Shown here in pieces: positions 14,001 to 25,100 of a stretch of 64,000 bases of DNA; within the stretch, counting starts at the first letter, position 1; every line of letters begins with the position of its first letter. This DNA comes from Tanytarsus gracilentus. Its lineage: Eukaryota > Arthropoda > Insecta > Diptera > Chironomidae. The notes beneath the pieces were generated by a model. It ran no database searches and was not told the origin of the DNA. It saw only the letters and a list, made by a program, of their open reading frames with translations. The position numbers and the translations under genes are program-made. The stretch lies in contig JAXRKN010000039.1 in NCBI GenBank assembly GCA_038502055.1, positions 496,001-560,000 on the forward strand. Reading direction: 5' to 3'.

Positions 14001-14999
14001 AGTGAATTTTTCTTTACACTTTGCCTTATACAAACTCCAACAAAAAAAACCTCTCGACGAGCGAAGTTCACACAGAGCGAGATATGCGGGCATAGCAATG
14101 ATATAATTTATCGTGTGTTCAATGCACACGCATTCGGGGACTCACAGAAACTGTCCTAAAACAACAATATTTTAAAAATAGAATTGAAAGGAAATGCGAT
14201 AACAATGGTGGTGAAGTGAGATTGAGAGGCTTAAGGGTAAAAAAGTTTGTAGGAATAAATTTCGAATTTTTAAAAAAAAATTTAGTAAAATTCTAAATGA
14301 CTTTACTCTCCCAAGATGAAAGGAAATTCAAAAAAAACGCTTCGCCCTCCCTCGGCGACTTTTTCGCCCTCACCGAAGATTTTCACATTTTTTCCTCGTA
14401 ATTTAATTTTAATTTGTGTAACAACTTAACAAATGTGCTCGATGAAACTCTCGAGTGTTATCTTTGATGATGATTTAATAAAAATTCTATCTGTAGCAGC
14501 ACCATCACTTTAAACATCATCACATGGAACTGAAAGATGACGTAATAGAAATTAGAAGATGAATAAAATAAGTAAAAAAATTTAACAACACTCCTTTTTT
14601 TAACTAGGTATTTCGCACGGAAAAGTATTAAATAAAATAAAATCAGTAAACATTTTGACATTTTTATAATTTTGTTATAGCTTCTTTAAATTAAAACTAA
14701 ATTTTGTTTTGCTTTATTGCAACATATTAAACATATGTATGAATACTTGAATGAATTTAATATTGAAATTTAAGATCAAAAATTTGAGAAGTGGAGGGTA
14801 ATTTTTTTTGTTTTGTTTTTTAAAACCGCTCCCCTTATCAATTTTTTTTATCTAAAATTAAAATATTAAATTCATTCATCTATTGCATACATATTTTTAA
14901 TATGTCGCGATAAAGCAAATACCAAAATTTTTTAAGTTTAAAGAGATATAAAAAATGTATAAAAATGTAAAATGTTTCTGTTTTTTTTTTTTATTTCGT
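2031..14999. other. Long AT-rich non-coding stretch, presumed wge 5' intron/regulatory DNA
   Basis: No convincing coding gene on either strand. The open frames here (for example 11937-12341, 8954-9241, 5769-6074) are low-complexity and lack domain resemblance. The segment has (CT)n patches (4571-4585, 12757-12771), short (GT)n/(CA)n runs (around 3460 and 5944), and two small GC-rich islands standing out from the AT background: 3591-3608 (agcgctgtggcggcggca) and 8403-8418, which includes GCGGCCGC. These could be regulatory, but no factor binding can be assigned. Confidence 0.4.
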
Positions 15000-15017
15000 G
15001 GAATTGTTTGTTTGTTA

Positions 15018-15039
15018 TTTTTTTTTTTTTTTTTTTTTT
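15018..15039. repeat. Poly-T homopolymer (22 T)
   Basis: An uninterrupted run of T following a tttgtttgtt tract, with another shorter T run at about 14983-14992. It is probably replication slippage, or the A-tail relic of a retroposed sequence on the minus strand. No body of a retroelement is recognisable next to it. Confidence 0.8.
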
Positions 15040-15418
15040 CTGATAAATTTATTGTATTTAATTTGGTAAAAAAATTACTTTTTGAAAATTATGAATGTTT
15101 GAATTGATCGCGACCGTAATTTACCCCTTGACGAATCTCTTGAGCAAGATTTTAATTTCACCGTTATGATTGACTGTTTTTTGACATTTTTTTTATAAAT
15201 TCAACAAGAATTAACTCTTTCTAAAATTATTTTTATTTCATTTTGGTAACATGAATGATTTTGCATTCTTTCTCGTGTTTTAATTTGACTGTTGAAAATG
15301 AATTGGGGGTCGACAGTGAGAGGATGATTATGAGGGAGAGGGTAGTGGTGAAGTTGATGGTGTTGAGTATTGGAGCGCATGTAAGAATTTTTTTTAAATA
15401 TTTTTTGACCGTTTTTAA

Positions 15419-15447
15419 CAACATCTGTTGCGAAGCAACAGATGTTG
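15419..15447. repeat. Perfect 13-bp inverted repeat with GAA loop, carrying two E-boxes
   Basis: CAACATCTGTTGC is followed by GAA and then by its exact reverse complement. Each arm contains a CANNTG E-box (CATCTG / CAGATG). No repeat family is evident around it. It sits directly upstream of a purine-rich GAGA/GAAA tract. It could be a paired bHLH site, a cruciform-forming sequence or a structured RNA element in an intron. Confidence 0.85.
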
Positions 15448-15464
15448 ATTCGGTGTGAACGACC

Positions 15465-15501
15465 GAGAGAAAGAGAGAGAGAAAGAAAGAAAGAAAGAGA
15501 G
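15465..15501. repeat. (GA)n/(GAAA)n purine microsatellite
   Basis: Pure purine tract of mixed GAGA and GAAA units. It keeps reading frames open on both strands, which explains the overlapping open frames of 15201-15684. GAGA-factor-type binding is possible in a fly but unproven. Confidence 0.75.
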
Positions 15502-17286
15502 CTAAATGAGATTGCGGGAGTAAGAGAGAAGGGAGAAAAAACACTTTGTGCCTCGAAGCGAGGAAAATTATGCAAAATAAAAAATCCACTGCTCGACAAA
15601 TTGAATCATGTGTTTTTATTTATTTTTCCGCGCTCCTCATACAAGCGTAAAAAAGCAGTGAAAAATTATGAATATCATTTTTAGAGAGAGTTTTTCTAGC
15701 CTCGAGCTAATGCAATGGCATCGCATGACGAGGTAAACACAGACACTTAAAAACATCAACAAGAAACTAAATTCCAATACAAGGGCATAACTAACGACGG
15801 ATTGTTTTTATTATTGCGTTCGCGATGCTTCGAACATTAGAGTTGATAAAGTTTTAACTCAAACCCGCCGGTGAATTCTAAAAACTTAATTAAAACTTTA
15901 TGAGCGGTCTTCCAACCTCAACCGCAAAATCTCCATCACTAAAATAGTTCAAGTTTTAGACACAAAATCCTTCCTCGATTTTCGTCACGCAACGGGACCG
16001 TTCATCCATAACAAGTTTTTGCGCAGCATATTGAGACTACAGTCGAGAGTGAGCGAGAGTAGGAAAAAATATGTTTTTAATTCCCCTCCATCAAACACAC
16101 AAAAAACATTCGAAACTTATTCCGAGAAACAGCTAAGAAATAAGAATTAGAAAAATGATATATTAATTTAATGATGTCGACTTATTTCGGATGGAGTTGA
16201 TCGTAAAATTAACTCTGTTGTCTATCCCATTGCGTCGTTTATGATTCTCCGAGAGAGAGAGGCGCTCAATAAAACATTTAATATGTGAATCGCTGTGGAT
16301 GTTGCTTCTATTAAATGAGAAGTCATTAAGATATTTATTGAAAATTAAGAAACTTTTAGTGGAATAGAAAATTTGTTTTTATTAGTCGAAAAATTGAGAG
16401 TGTCAAACTTACAAAAATTCTTTAATTAAAATCGATTAATTTATCCCTTTAAAAACAATGACTGGACACCCTCTTACAAACTAAATCAATAAATCTTTGT
16501 AGAAGAAATTTTTTATGGTCAAACTTTTCTCTCCTTTCGAGGAAATGTTTATTGCACATATTTTATCGAGGGATTGCTGATCTGAACATCTCACACATTT
16601 TGAGATTGGAAAATAATTTACAGTAGAAGATGATATCGGGAATTTGCACACTGGCAATATTGAGACGGCACATATGAAAGTCCTTTTCAACGCCTTCAAT
16701 GACTTTTTGCGACCCCTTTCTAAATGGCTTCTTGTCTTAATATTTAATGCTATTTACACGTCATATTAAACATACAATCATACAATGTTGTGGTATTATG
16801 TAAAAGTGTGTTCTATAGCAGGGAGAGTTAGGTTGGTGCAAGGTGGAAATATTGAGATTGAGGTTGGGTATCATGTAAAAGATATTATTCATATTTAATA
16901 CGTTCATGATTTGGAAATCTTACAAATAATTTCGGATCGACAAAAATTACTAATTTGTTTAAGAAACCTTCTCACCATATTGAGCCCATAATTTAGTAGT
17001 TAATTCAATTATTGGGTCTCAGCTTCTTCTTCCATCCTTTTTCTATTAATCTCCCATGTGAATATGCATTAAAATGTTTCTTCGTTTGATGTTTGTTGTC
17101 GTCAAATGGAAATCTCATAAGTGCTCTCATCATGTGCCTCTCGGTGTGTGCGTGTGATGATGATTATTTATGTGCCTTTGATGCTAATGTGTATTATTTT
17201 TTCTCTCTTCTCTTTTCGGAGGTTTCGCGTGTGTATTACAAGCACACACGTTATAATTTCCAGCCTCAACTTGATGTTTTCCTTTT
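15502..17286. other. Non-coding stretch before the first repeat element
   Basis: AT-rich DNA with stops in all frames over long distances. I see no gene, RNA gene or recognisable repeat. The small open frame at 17093-17311 runs into the repeat element and is not supported. Confidence 0.4.
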
Positions 17287-17329
17287 TAGTGTAACCCACG
17301 AAGTGGTGTAACACTTATATGCGCCTATT

Positions 17330-17381
17330 TCCGTCCGTCCGTCTGTCTGTCCGTCCGTCCGTCCGTCTGTCTGTCCGTCTG
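17330..17381. repeat. (GTCY)n microsatellite inside repeat copy 1
   Basis: A mixed run of TCCG and TCTG tetranucleotides, about 13 units, at the position where DINE/mini-me elements carry their proto-microsatellite. The second copy has the same tract with a different unit order, so the array has changed since the copies separated. Confidence 0.88.
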
Positions 17382-17909
17382 CACAAGCGAGATCTCGGTC
17401 TCCTGAGACTAGCTAGAGCCTTCTAGTTGTCGCCAAAGGGGCGGTCTATGAAGCGAGAGTCGGCCATTTTAAGACTTATGAGGGTCATGCCCACAGGTCG
17501 TGCCATGGCCAGCCCGACCTGCCATTTTTCATACCCAGTTCCTGTTATAGGGCTTCATGTATGTCGTTGAACTCGTATTTGGATCAGGAATCGAAAGGCA
17601 TTGATTCGTTATTTGACCAGGAATCGATTTACATCATGGCCATCCAAGTCGTGCCACCAATGTCCATGCCACGGCCGGCCAGTAGTGCCCCTAATGTCCA
17701 TTTTTTAAAAGTATGGTTTCATGGGTACCTCGTTGAACTCGTAATTGGATCAGGAATTGATTAGTATTGATGATTTTTGAAGAATGACCGTCACGGCCGG
17801 CCAGGAGTGTCCAAGGAATGCCACTAATGTTCATTTTTTCAAAAGTATGGCTTCATGTACCTCGTTGAACTCGGAATTGAACCAGGAATCGATTGGCATG
17901 GATGATTTC

Positions 17910-18190
17910 TGATAAATGGAACACTCGTGGAAAATGGAACAGTAGTGGAAAATGAAACATAGTGGAAAATGGAACATTGTTCGGAACAATTGCAACATGG
18001 TGTATCAATGAACTCATAATGGAAAATGAATCACAGTGGAAAATGGAACATTTGTGGGAAATGGAACATAATGGAAAATGAAACACAGTGGAAAGTGGAA
18101 CGGAAAGTGGAAAATGGACCATTGTTAGAACAATGGAACTTCAGTGGGTAAAATGGAACATAGTGAAAATTGGAACATGGTGGAATCTAA
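17910..18190. repeat. Degenerate minisatellite (tggaaaatggaaca-type) in repeat copy 1
   Basis: Irregular repeats of tggaaaatggaaca/tggaaaatgaaaca words, homologous to the clean 17-bp array of copy 2 but interrupted by unique sequence. The minus-strand open frames here (17853-18122, 18125-18349) are products of this repetition and are not genes. Confidence 0.75.
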
Positions 18191-18376
18191 TGAAACACAG
18201 TGGGATATGTAACATAATCGAGAAATATTGTCGATAAGGACTTCCACTTTTGGACTTCTCCAAGGCTTGTTCGGATAGGACTTACCCTCATTTTTTATGC
18301 ACTTGATTTTCCAATACTGATCTGTTACAAGTGGGTTACACGGCAACACCCACGTGTGGGTTTTGAAACATTTTTT

Positions 18377-19158
18377 ATCTCATTTGCAGGTTAATTTCGA
18401 CCGAACGGCGAAAGAGAGAAAAATAAAAAGAAGGGAAAGAGGCCGGAGAGTCAGGGACAACAGCACACACACATCAACTGTGGACCAAAAGCGAGAGTGA
18501 GAGAGACAATCTGAAAAGAGAGAGAAAAAACTTGAATTTGTCCCTGAAATAAAAAAGAGTCAGTCAGTGCATGACTGTTTATCTCGCTGTTTAGATGTAC
18601 ATTTTTGGATTTCTTCTTAGAGTGTGTAATTAGTGCAACAATCAAGACTGAGAAAATAACCATAACCGAGTGTTAATTTTCTGTGGTGTGAAACCACGAG
18701 ATTTGCAATTGTTTTGTGCCAGAACAGCTTAAAATTTCAACTTTTGTGGAGAGTCCATTGAAATTTTAGTGTCATTCAAGTGAGAATATTTTTTTAAATA
18801 TCACTAAAGTTAGTTAAAAAAAATTTTGTAATAAAAAGAGGAAAAAGAGTGAAGAAATAATTTTTGAATATTTAAGAAAAGCCTGAAGTGAAAAAGTTCC
18901 GTCGTGCAATAATAAAATATTTTAAAAAGAGTGAGGAATCGTTTAAAAAGATATAAATTCAATAAAAAAACACAGCAAGTTGAAAGTGAACAAGAAAGCT
19001 GTGTGAAAAAAATTTTCCAGTGAAAATCGCAAGGAAAATTTTCAATTAAATATTTCGAGGAATTTTTACTCGTTTGGACTCTGAACGCTGCTGTTTTTAA
19101 AGGATTAATTAAATGCTCGATGAATGGAGAAATTACAACAAAACAACAGTAATAAAAG
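18377..19158 (+). other. Candidate proximal non-coding 5' UTR exon (leader B) of winged eye
   Basis: Starts right after the 3' hairpin end of repeat copy 1. It is rich in GAGAG words (18405-18540), then leader-like gtgaa/agtgaa words, with stops in all frames. It ends with aataaaag|gtttgt, a usable donor at 19158/19159. Short upstream ATGs occur near its end (atgctcgatgaatgg). This is the second place in the upstream region that looks like a fly 5' leader, so winged eye may have two alternative first exons. The 5' boundary is unknown, and the claim rests on composition and one splice site. Confidence 0.3.
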
Positions 19159-22100
19159 GTTTGTGTTACACACTTTTCATAATTACGTTATTGTTCTCCA
19201 AAAAAGCGTATTTAAAGTGTCATAAAAGAAATATACGTGTGCTAGGTTTAAACTTTTAAATTTTATCGACAATTTTATTTAAAAAGCTAACAGCCAAAAA
19301 CAATTTTTACAAGTTAAATTAAATACAAAGAGGAAGTGACGAGCATGCAATTAAGAAGAACTTGTTATTTTACTCGCGTTTGAAATGGACATTTCATGAA
19401 TGTAAAGCTTCGAGTTTTCCACGGTAACGACAAGAATATCTTTTCATTTTCAAAAAACCAACAGCCCTTTTGAATGTACATGATGATGATGATATTCTGC
19501 CTTTCAGGCACTTTAAAATATATTTTTATAACGCGAAAGTAGAGAATTAAATTTTATACGAACGTATGTGAAAAAGGGAAGTGGATGCATGATAAGCATT
19601 AAAACTCATTTTACAGCGACATTTTTCATAATAATCAATAATGATGGTGATAAAAAATTTAATGTGGGCAAATTGAATTTGCATAATATTTACTAAAGTT
19701 GAAGTTAAAAATTTCTAAGTATTTAAACAAAATTAAATAAAATCAATTATAATTTTCTCCGGTTTCTGGTTGTATTTTATGCTTATTTCTGAAATTCAAC
19801 TACTTTAATTTCTGCTGTCTCATCCAATCACTCAAAAAGCCATAGAAATTTGTGACGAATTGTTGACACACACACAAAAAAAATATTCCCTTATTTTTCC
19901 TCGAGGGATGTGACATCCATTCTCGATGAAACTATGATTGATATCAAACGAGGGTGTACAGTAAAAATTATCGACATGTTAAACTATTCGCTTCGGTCGA
20001 AATTTGATATGGTTTGCTCTGATTTTACAACTTTCTATTTGATACGACTTTGGTTTAGTTTCAAGTCGTGTTCATAAAAAATAATTGAGATTTTTTAATT
20101 TACATTTAAATTAAATATTCTATGAATTTTAAGTTAAGAAATTTAAAATAAACTTTCGGTAAAATATTGCACTCATGTTCTCCTGTTGAGTTTCAATGTG
20201 TGGGTTGGATCTCAAATATCTTAAAGGGTCTGTGTCTCTTCTTTAAGTCATAAAAACTTTTATAAAACTCTTTGCTTTGTACGTAAGGAAGAAAATTTTA
20301 AAGCAAATGCCAAAACCATAAAGTTTGACTTCTTTTTAGCAAGTAAATTGAGATCGTTCACATTAAAATTCAAGAATTTACGAACCCAGGAAGAGAACAA
20401 AAAGTTATAATGCACATTAGATATTGTCCCATGATATAAAATCCTCCTCTTTTTTTTGTGACGAAAGTGAGAGTTTGAGTTACTTGAAACCTTTTCATTG
20501 TTTTTTGTCTTTAAAGGATGATGATAAGGTGAACGAGATAAAGTTCACCGTTCTTTTCGAGTATTAAATTTTCACCAAACGCGACGGATGAAAATTTGAA
20601 AAAAATCGTGGCTCAAAAATATATTCTTAAAGTATATTGGCGACCATTTTTATCTAACGTGTTGCAATAAAGCTCTTCCTGTGGTGTGCAGCTCTTGCAT
20701 TTGCAATTTTTTAGGTTCAATTTTGCAAATGGCTTGACATTAATATATATATGCGAAAGGATAAAAGGATTTCCTCATGAACAGGTTCCAATGTCCACTC
20801 AGAAATCTCTCAGTATGTATACATGAGAGTGAATGTCATGAATTTTTTACGACAACACACTCGTCTTTTTATGCATGATCTCACCCAAACGAAAATTTTA
20901 TTATTTGCTCTCTCAATTTTTTTAAAATGCGCAAAATATTTTTAATAAATTTAGCAAAAAATAAAAAAATTTAAAATTTATTTGTAGAAAACTTTCACGA
21001 AATTTGATTTAAAAAATTTCAATATGAGAAAGTTTTTTGTTTGTCATAATTTCATCCAGAGCAAATCTTCACATCAACGTGAAACATTTTAAAAACTAGT
21101 TTTGCAAATGAATAAAATTTAAGCGGTACCCATTTGTCTTCTCTTTTTTACTCTCAAAAGAGACTAAATTATGGGATTGGAGACACGCAATTGACTAAAA
21201 AAGAGATTTTCCAGATTAAAAAAGAGTTTTGGTAGACAATTTTCACAACCAGCACTTGAGGCAACAAAATGATCCCTCCGGAAAATGTTGACAGGATCTC
21301 TGCAATTAATATTAATTGAAATTTCATACTCAACCCAGGCACACACTCACTCATGGAGGTTGTTGAGAACTGAATTATAATTTATGACCAAACAACAAAA
21401 AAAAACTTGCAATGATATTTTTTGTGTTGAAATTATTTTTCGTTTGAAAAAGCCTTTTTATGTTTTCTGTCGCCGTCGGGCGGATCGAGCTGTGCGAGAG
21501 AGCAAGCGATAGGCCAAAAAACCAGAATCCATAAAAATGTGAAACGAAAATTTTCGCTCAACTTGTGTGTGTGCAGTGAGTGGAATTGAAGTTTTTTGAG
21601 AGCAACTTTTTTTGGATAGTTTTTCCGCGAAAAATATAAATTTTTTAGTTCTAAAATTTTTAGAATTTAAGAAATTATTTTTGGTGAAATCTTTGCCGAG
21701 AATTTTAAATTTTAAATTGTTTTTTCATCTATAAAAACTTTCTATTTATCAACTTCTGTATGCATAGCTCAATTATCAAAATACCAGCACGACATTCTCG
21801 CAGTGCGCACATAAAAAAGTGAATTATTATAAAAACCGTTTTCAACATAAGCAAAAAAAATATTTGCTGAAAAAAATTAATTTTCTGCACGAAAATGAGA
21901 ACTGAAAAAAGCTAAAAATGCCAATCTCAGTCAGAACGAGTTGTTGTTGATGAATTCATGCGAAATTGATGGCAAACGACAATTGGCATTTGAGGTTGTG
22001 TGTAGAAAATTTGAATTTTAAATTTCCGTTAAATACATTTACATACAATGCACCGAGCGCGCTCAATTTAGGTTTTGTGAAAAATTTCAAAAAAAACTTC

Positions 22101-25100
22101 AATTAGAGCAAATTACAGAGAGATTTCGGACATTTTGGTAATGAAATTCCAATTCAATGAACAGCTTTGATTGACGGGAATTCCAACAGAAATTTTTTCA
22201 CTCTTTCAACTTTTATCATTGTCGTAAAATCTGCAAGAGAAAAATGCACCATTGTCAATGAAAAATCCATTTGAGACTGTTATCATTATTTCGTATGTTT
22301 TTATCTCTTTCAAAAAAAAATATTCGAATTTTTTTATATGTGAAACAGAATTGTGATGTTGTCAGCTGATTTTAAGAGCTTAGATAGAATTACTTGCTTT
22401 TTTATTAACGACAAAAAGTGAGTTTGTGTGTTGCAAATTTAGAAGTTGTTATTCAGGATTCATAAACTAGACGTTTTAGTGACGAAAGTTTTATTGCTTG
22501 CGCTTAAAAGCCCCACTTTACTTTTTTGCCTACTTTTTTATTTCTCCCCTCGTTTAATGCCCTTTTAGTCGACCTCTCATGCTGTTTTTTCGTGAAGAGA
22601 TTCGAATGGAAAAAGTTTTTTCTGCAATGTCGGCATTTTTTTAAGGTTTAGCTGAGCTCCGAATTAAAGTTTTGGATTTTATGAGAGTGAATGCATTTAG
22701 AATCATAAAAAATAAAATTCCTCAAGCAATTGTTAAAATTTTGATGGCCTAAAATATTTTGCAACAACTATGAGGAATTTTTTAACTTTCATTTTTATCA
22801 AGCCTTTTTTAGCCAAAACCAAAATGCCGGAAAGTTTACTTTGGAGCCGTGTATGACAATAGAAAACAACAATTTCATTTATTATTACTGTAGAGCATCG
22901 TAGAATATTAATTATGTAATTTTTGTGACTATGAAAATAATTTTTCATCGTGTTGGTCCCTTTTTTCCGGAGCTTGCCATCAACAATAAAGCACTTGTGT
23001 ATAAAAATATGAAATTAAATATGCTCAGATGAACAATGAGAATTCTATGCATGTATTTCATAGTCTTGTCGGCACTCTGTGTCGTTCTTTAGTGTCTCAT
23101 TGTTTTCAAAAGTTAAAATTTGTTTTTCTTTATTCTATTTGTTAATATAATGATGTGAGAAATTTTAGGAAAGAGTTTTTTGATAAAAAAAATTAAATTA
23201 TGAAAATATCAAAATTAGCTTTATTAAACCTTATATTTAATTCTCAAAGTATCACTTTCGTCATTCATTTTTCAAATTTTAATGCACAATATCATTTTAC
23301 AGTGACTGCTGCATCTCTCAAGACAAAAGAATGAAATACTGAAACTTTTATGCTTTTCTCTATTGAATTTCGAATTCGTTCACCTTTATTCGTACATTCT
23401 ATGCTGAGAGTAATTGCATGTGCTGCATTAAAATATATTTTATGAATATATCGTTCAGAAGAAATTTCACTTTCACTTGGTACGTGCTTCATCAGTGTCT
23501 GATAGTTAAATCGAACTTCACCCTTTTATGTCCCATTCTCTCGTTCGATGGAAAAATTTCATGGACGTTCGATGTCGCTAAAGGAAGTTTAATAATTTAA
23601 ACTTTAAAGAGAGATTACAAAATAATTTTTAAGTTTTAAATTTTTTATAATTCCCATTTTTTCTCACATTGTTATGTTGGAATTCTCAATAACGCATAAA
23701 AGTTATGCCGAGAATTTTTTGTTACAAAAACTTTAAGTTGAAGTATTTTCGATATTTCGTGCAGCACATAGACATGAATTTTTTTCTGTTTATATTTTTA
23801 TACAGATAAAGTGAAAGATAGAGAAAGAAGCGCACGGCAGGCGGCTCACCGTACAAAACAATGATATACACAATCTGATACTTATGGTACAAACTCGAAA
23901 TTACACATAAAAGGGAATTTTTTTGCACAAAAATAAACCTTTTCGTTATTTACTCATGTTTACGATGACTACACTCACCCTCACACTGCCGCTTGGTTGC
24001 TGTTAAGCTTTAGCTCGTGATGTTTTTAATATCATTTGCCATTACCATCTGCTGCTTTGCGAGTATCAACTTTTTTTTGTTATGTTTGGTAGCAGAAAGT
24101 GCTGCCACGAATATTTTTTTGCTAGTCGCTGTTTAATCTGTCCGGCTACTGATGATTTTTTCTCTGTATAGTGTCCCTTCGGAAGTGTTAGAAAAATTTC
24201 AAGGAATGTAAAGTTGAAATTACTTTAACCTTTTTAAAGGATTAAGTTTAAAAGGAGTTTTCCACCCTTGTTGTTTCAATAACTGCTCTACGATAAAAAT
24301 AAAAACATTGCTTGTGTCCATTTTCATTCTCAGACTCCCGACGACACTAAAAGCACTTTGAAAAAGATTCAAAATCCTTTTTTGTGTACACTCGAACGTC
24401 CTTAATGACGGCATAACATCGATACATCCATTACGCTCGATAAAAAAATAATTTAATCGTTTCGAGTAATTTTCCTTTTAAATTGTTGTAATTAGTTTAA
24501 AGTGTCCTTTTAATGGAGCTGCTTTTCGAGTTTTTAGACTTTTTTAAATTTTTTTATTCCTCCGCCTTTTTTAATTGCAGATAATCAATCGAAAATTTAT
24601 AGAATCGTCAATTTGAAAGTTGACACCCTTCAACAAGGTGCTAAAGAGATGAAAATGTTAGATTGCGAGTAAATTCAAATATAAATTTTATAAATATGTT
24701 CAATTTTTTACCCTCAATATTTTACTTCGATCGCACTCGTCTATGACGTCGCTGCTATGAAGTAAATCAAATTAAATGATAATGTTGATAATTCCATTTG
24801 TTTTTATAGACACACATGAAAGTTCAATGCAAATATTTACCTTCACATAGAGTATACAAGGCACACACTAGCTCATGTGTTGTTCTGCGTGATTTTTAAC
24901 TTCTTCTTTTTTTCTGTGACTTTGACGTCTCTTTAGTCTTTGCTGACGTATTAAAGACGAAGAATAAAGTGCTCACAATTAATGATAAATCCTATAAGAA
25001 AATTGTAATTACACGTGGGTTGGATGTTGATGTAGATACTTTACAAGAGTCGGGGTAGAAAATGATTAATGGAAATTGAATTATAATATCATCACGTATA

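Larger units (their letters stand above)
17287..18376 (+). mobile_element. Helentron-like non-autonomous element (DINE/HINE type), copy 1
   Basis: The body is shared with the copy at 38958-40295; similarity begins at TTTTTAGTGTAACCCAC and ends at TTTTGAAACATTTTTT. The 5' part holds GTGTAACCCAC (17289-17299) and an imperfect hairpin around gaagtgg, followed by a (GTCY)n microsatellite at 17330-17381. The 3' part holds the inverted match GTGGGTTACAC (18331-18341) and then a terminal stem-loop CCCAC-GT-GTGGG (18349-18360), 16 bases before the end. Subterminal inverted repeats, a GTCY microsatellite and a 3' hairpin are the described hallmarks of Drosophila DINE-1/mini-me and HINE elements. There is no coding capacity. 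Degenerate 17-bp-type repeats (about 17910-18190) and about two roughly 130-bp units lie inside. Confidence 0.82.

Noticed and set aside
15201..15684. Four overlapping frames, two per strand
   Set aside because: Purine microsatellite and AT-rich flanks keep frames open; no family resemblance and no splice context.
17561..18349. Open frames within repeat copy 1
   Set aside because: They follow the body and degenerate repeats of the non-autonomous element; no similarity to Rep/helicase, transposase or reverse transcriptase.
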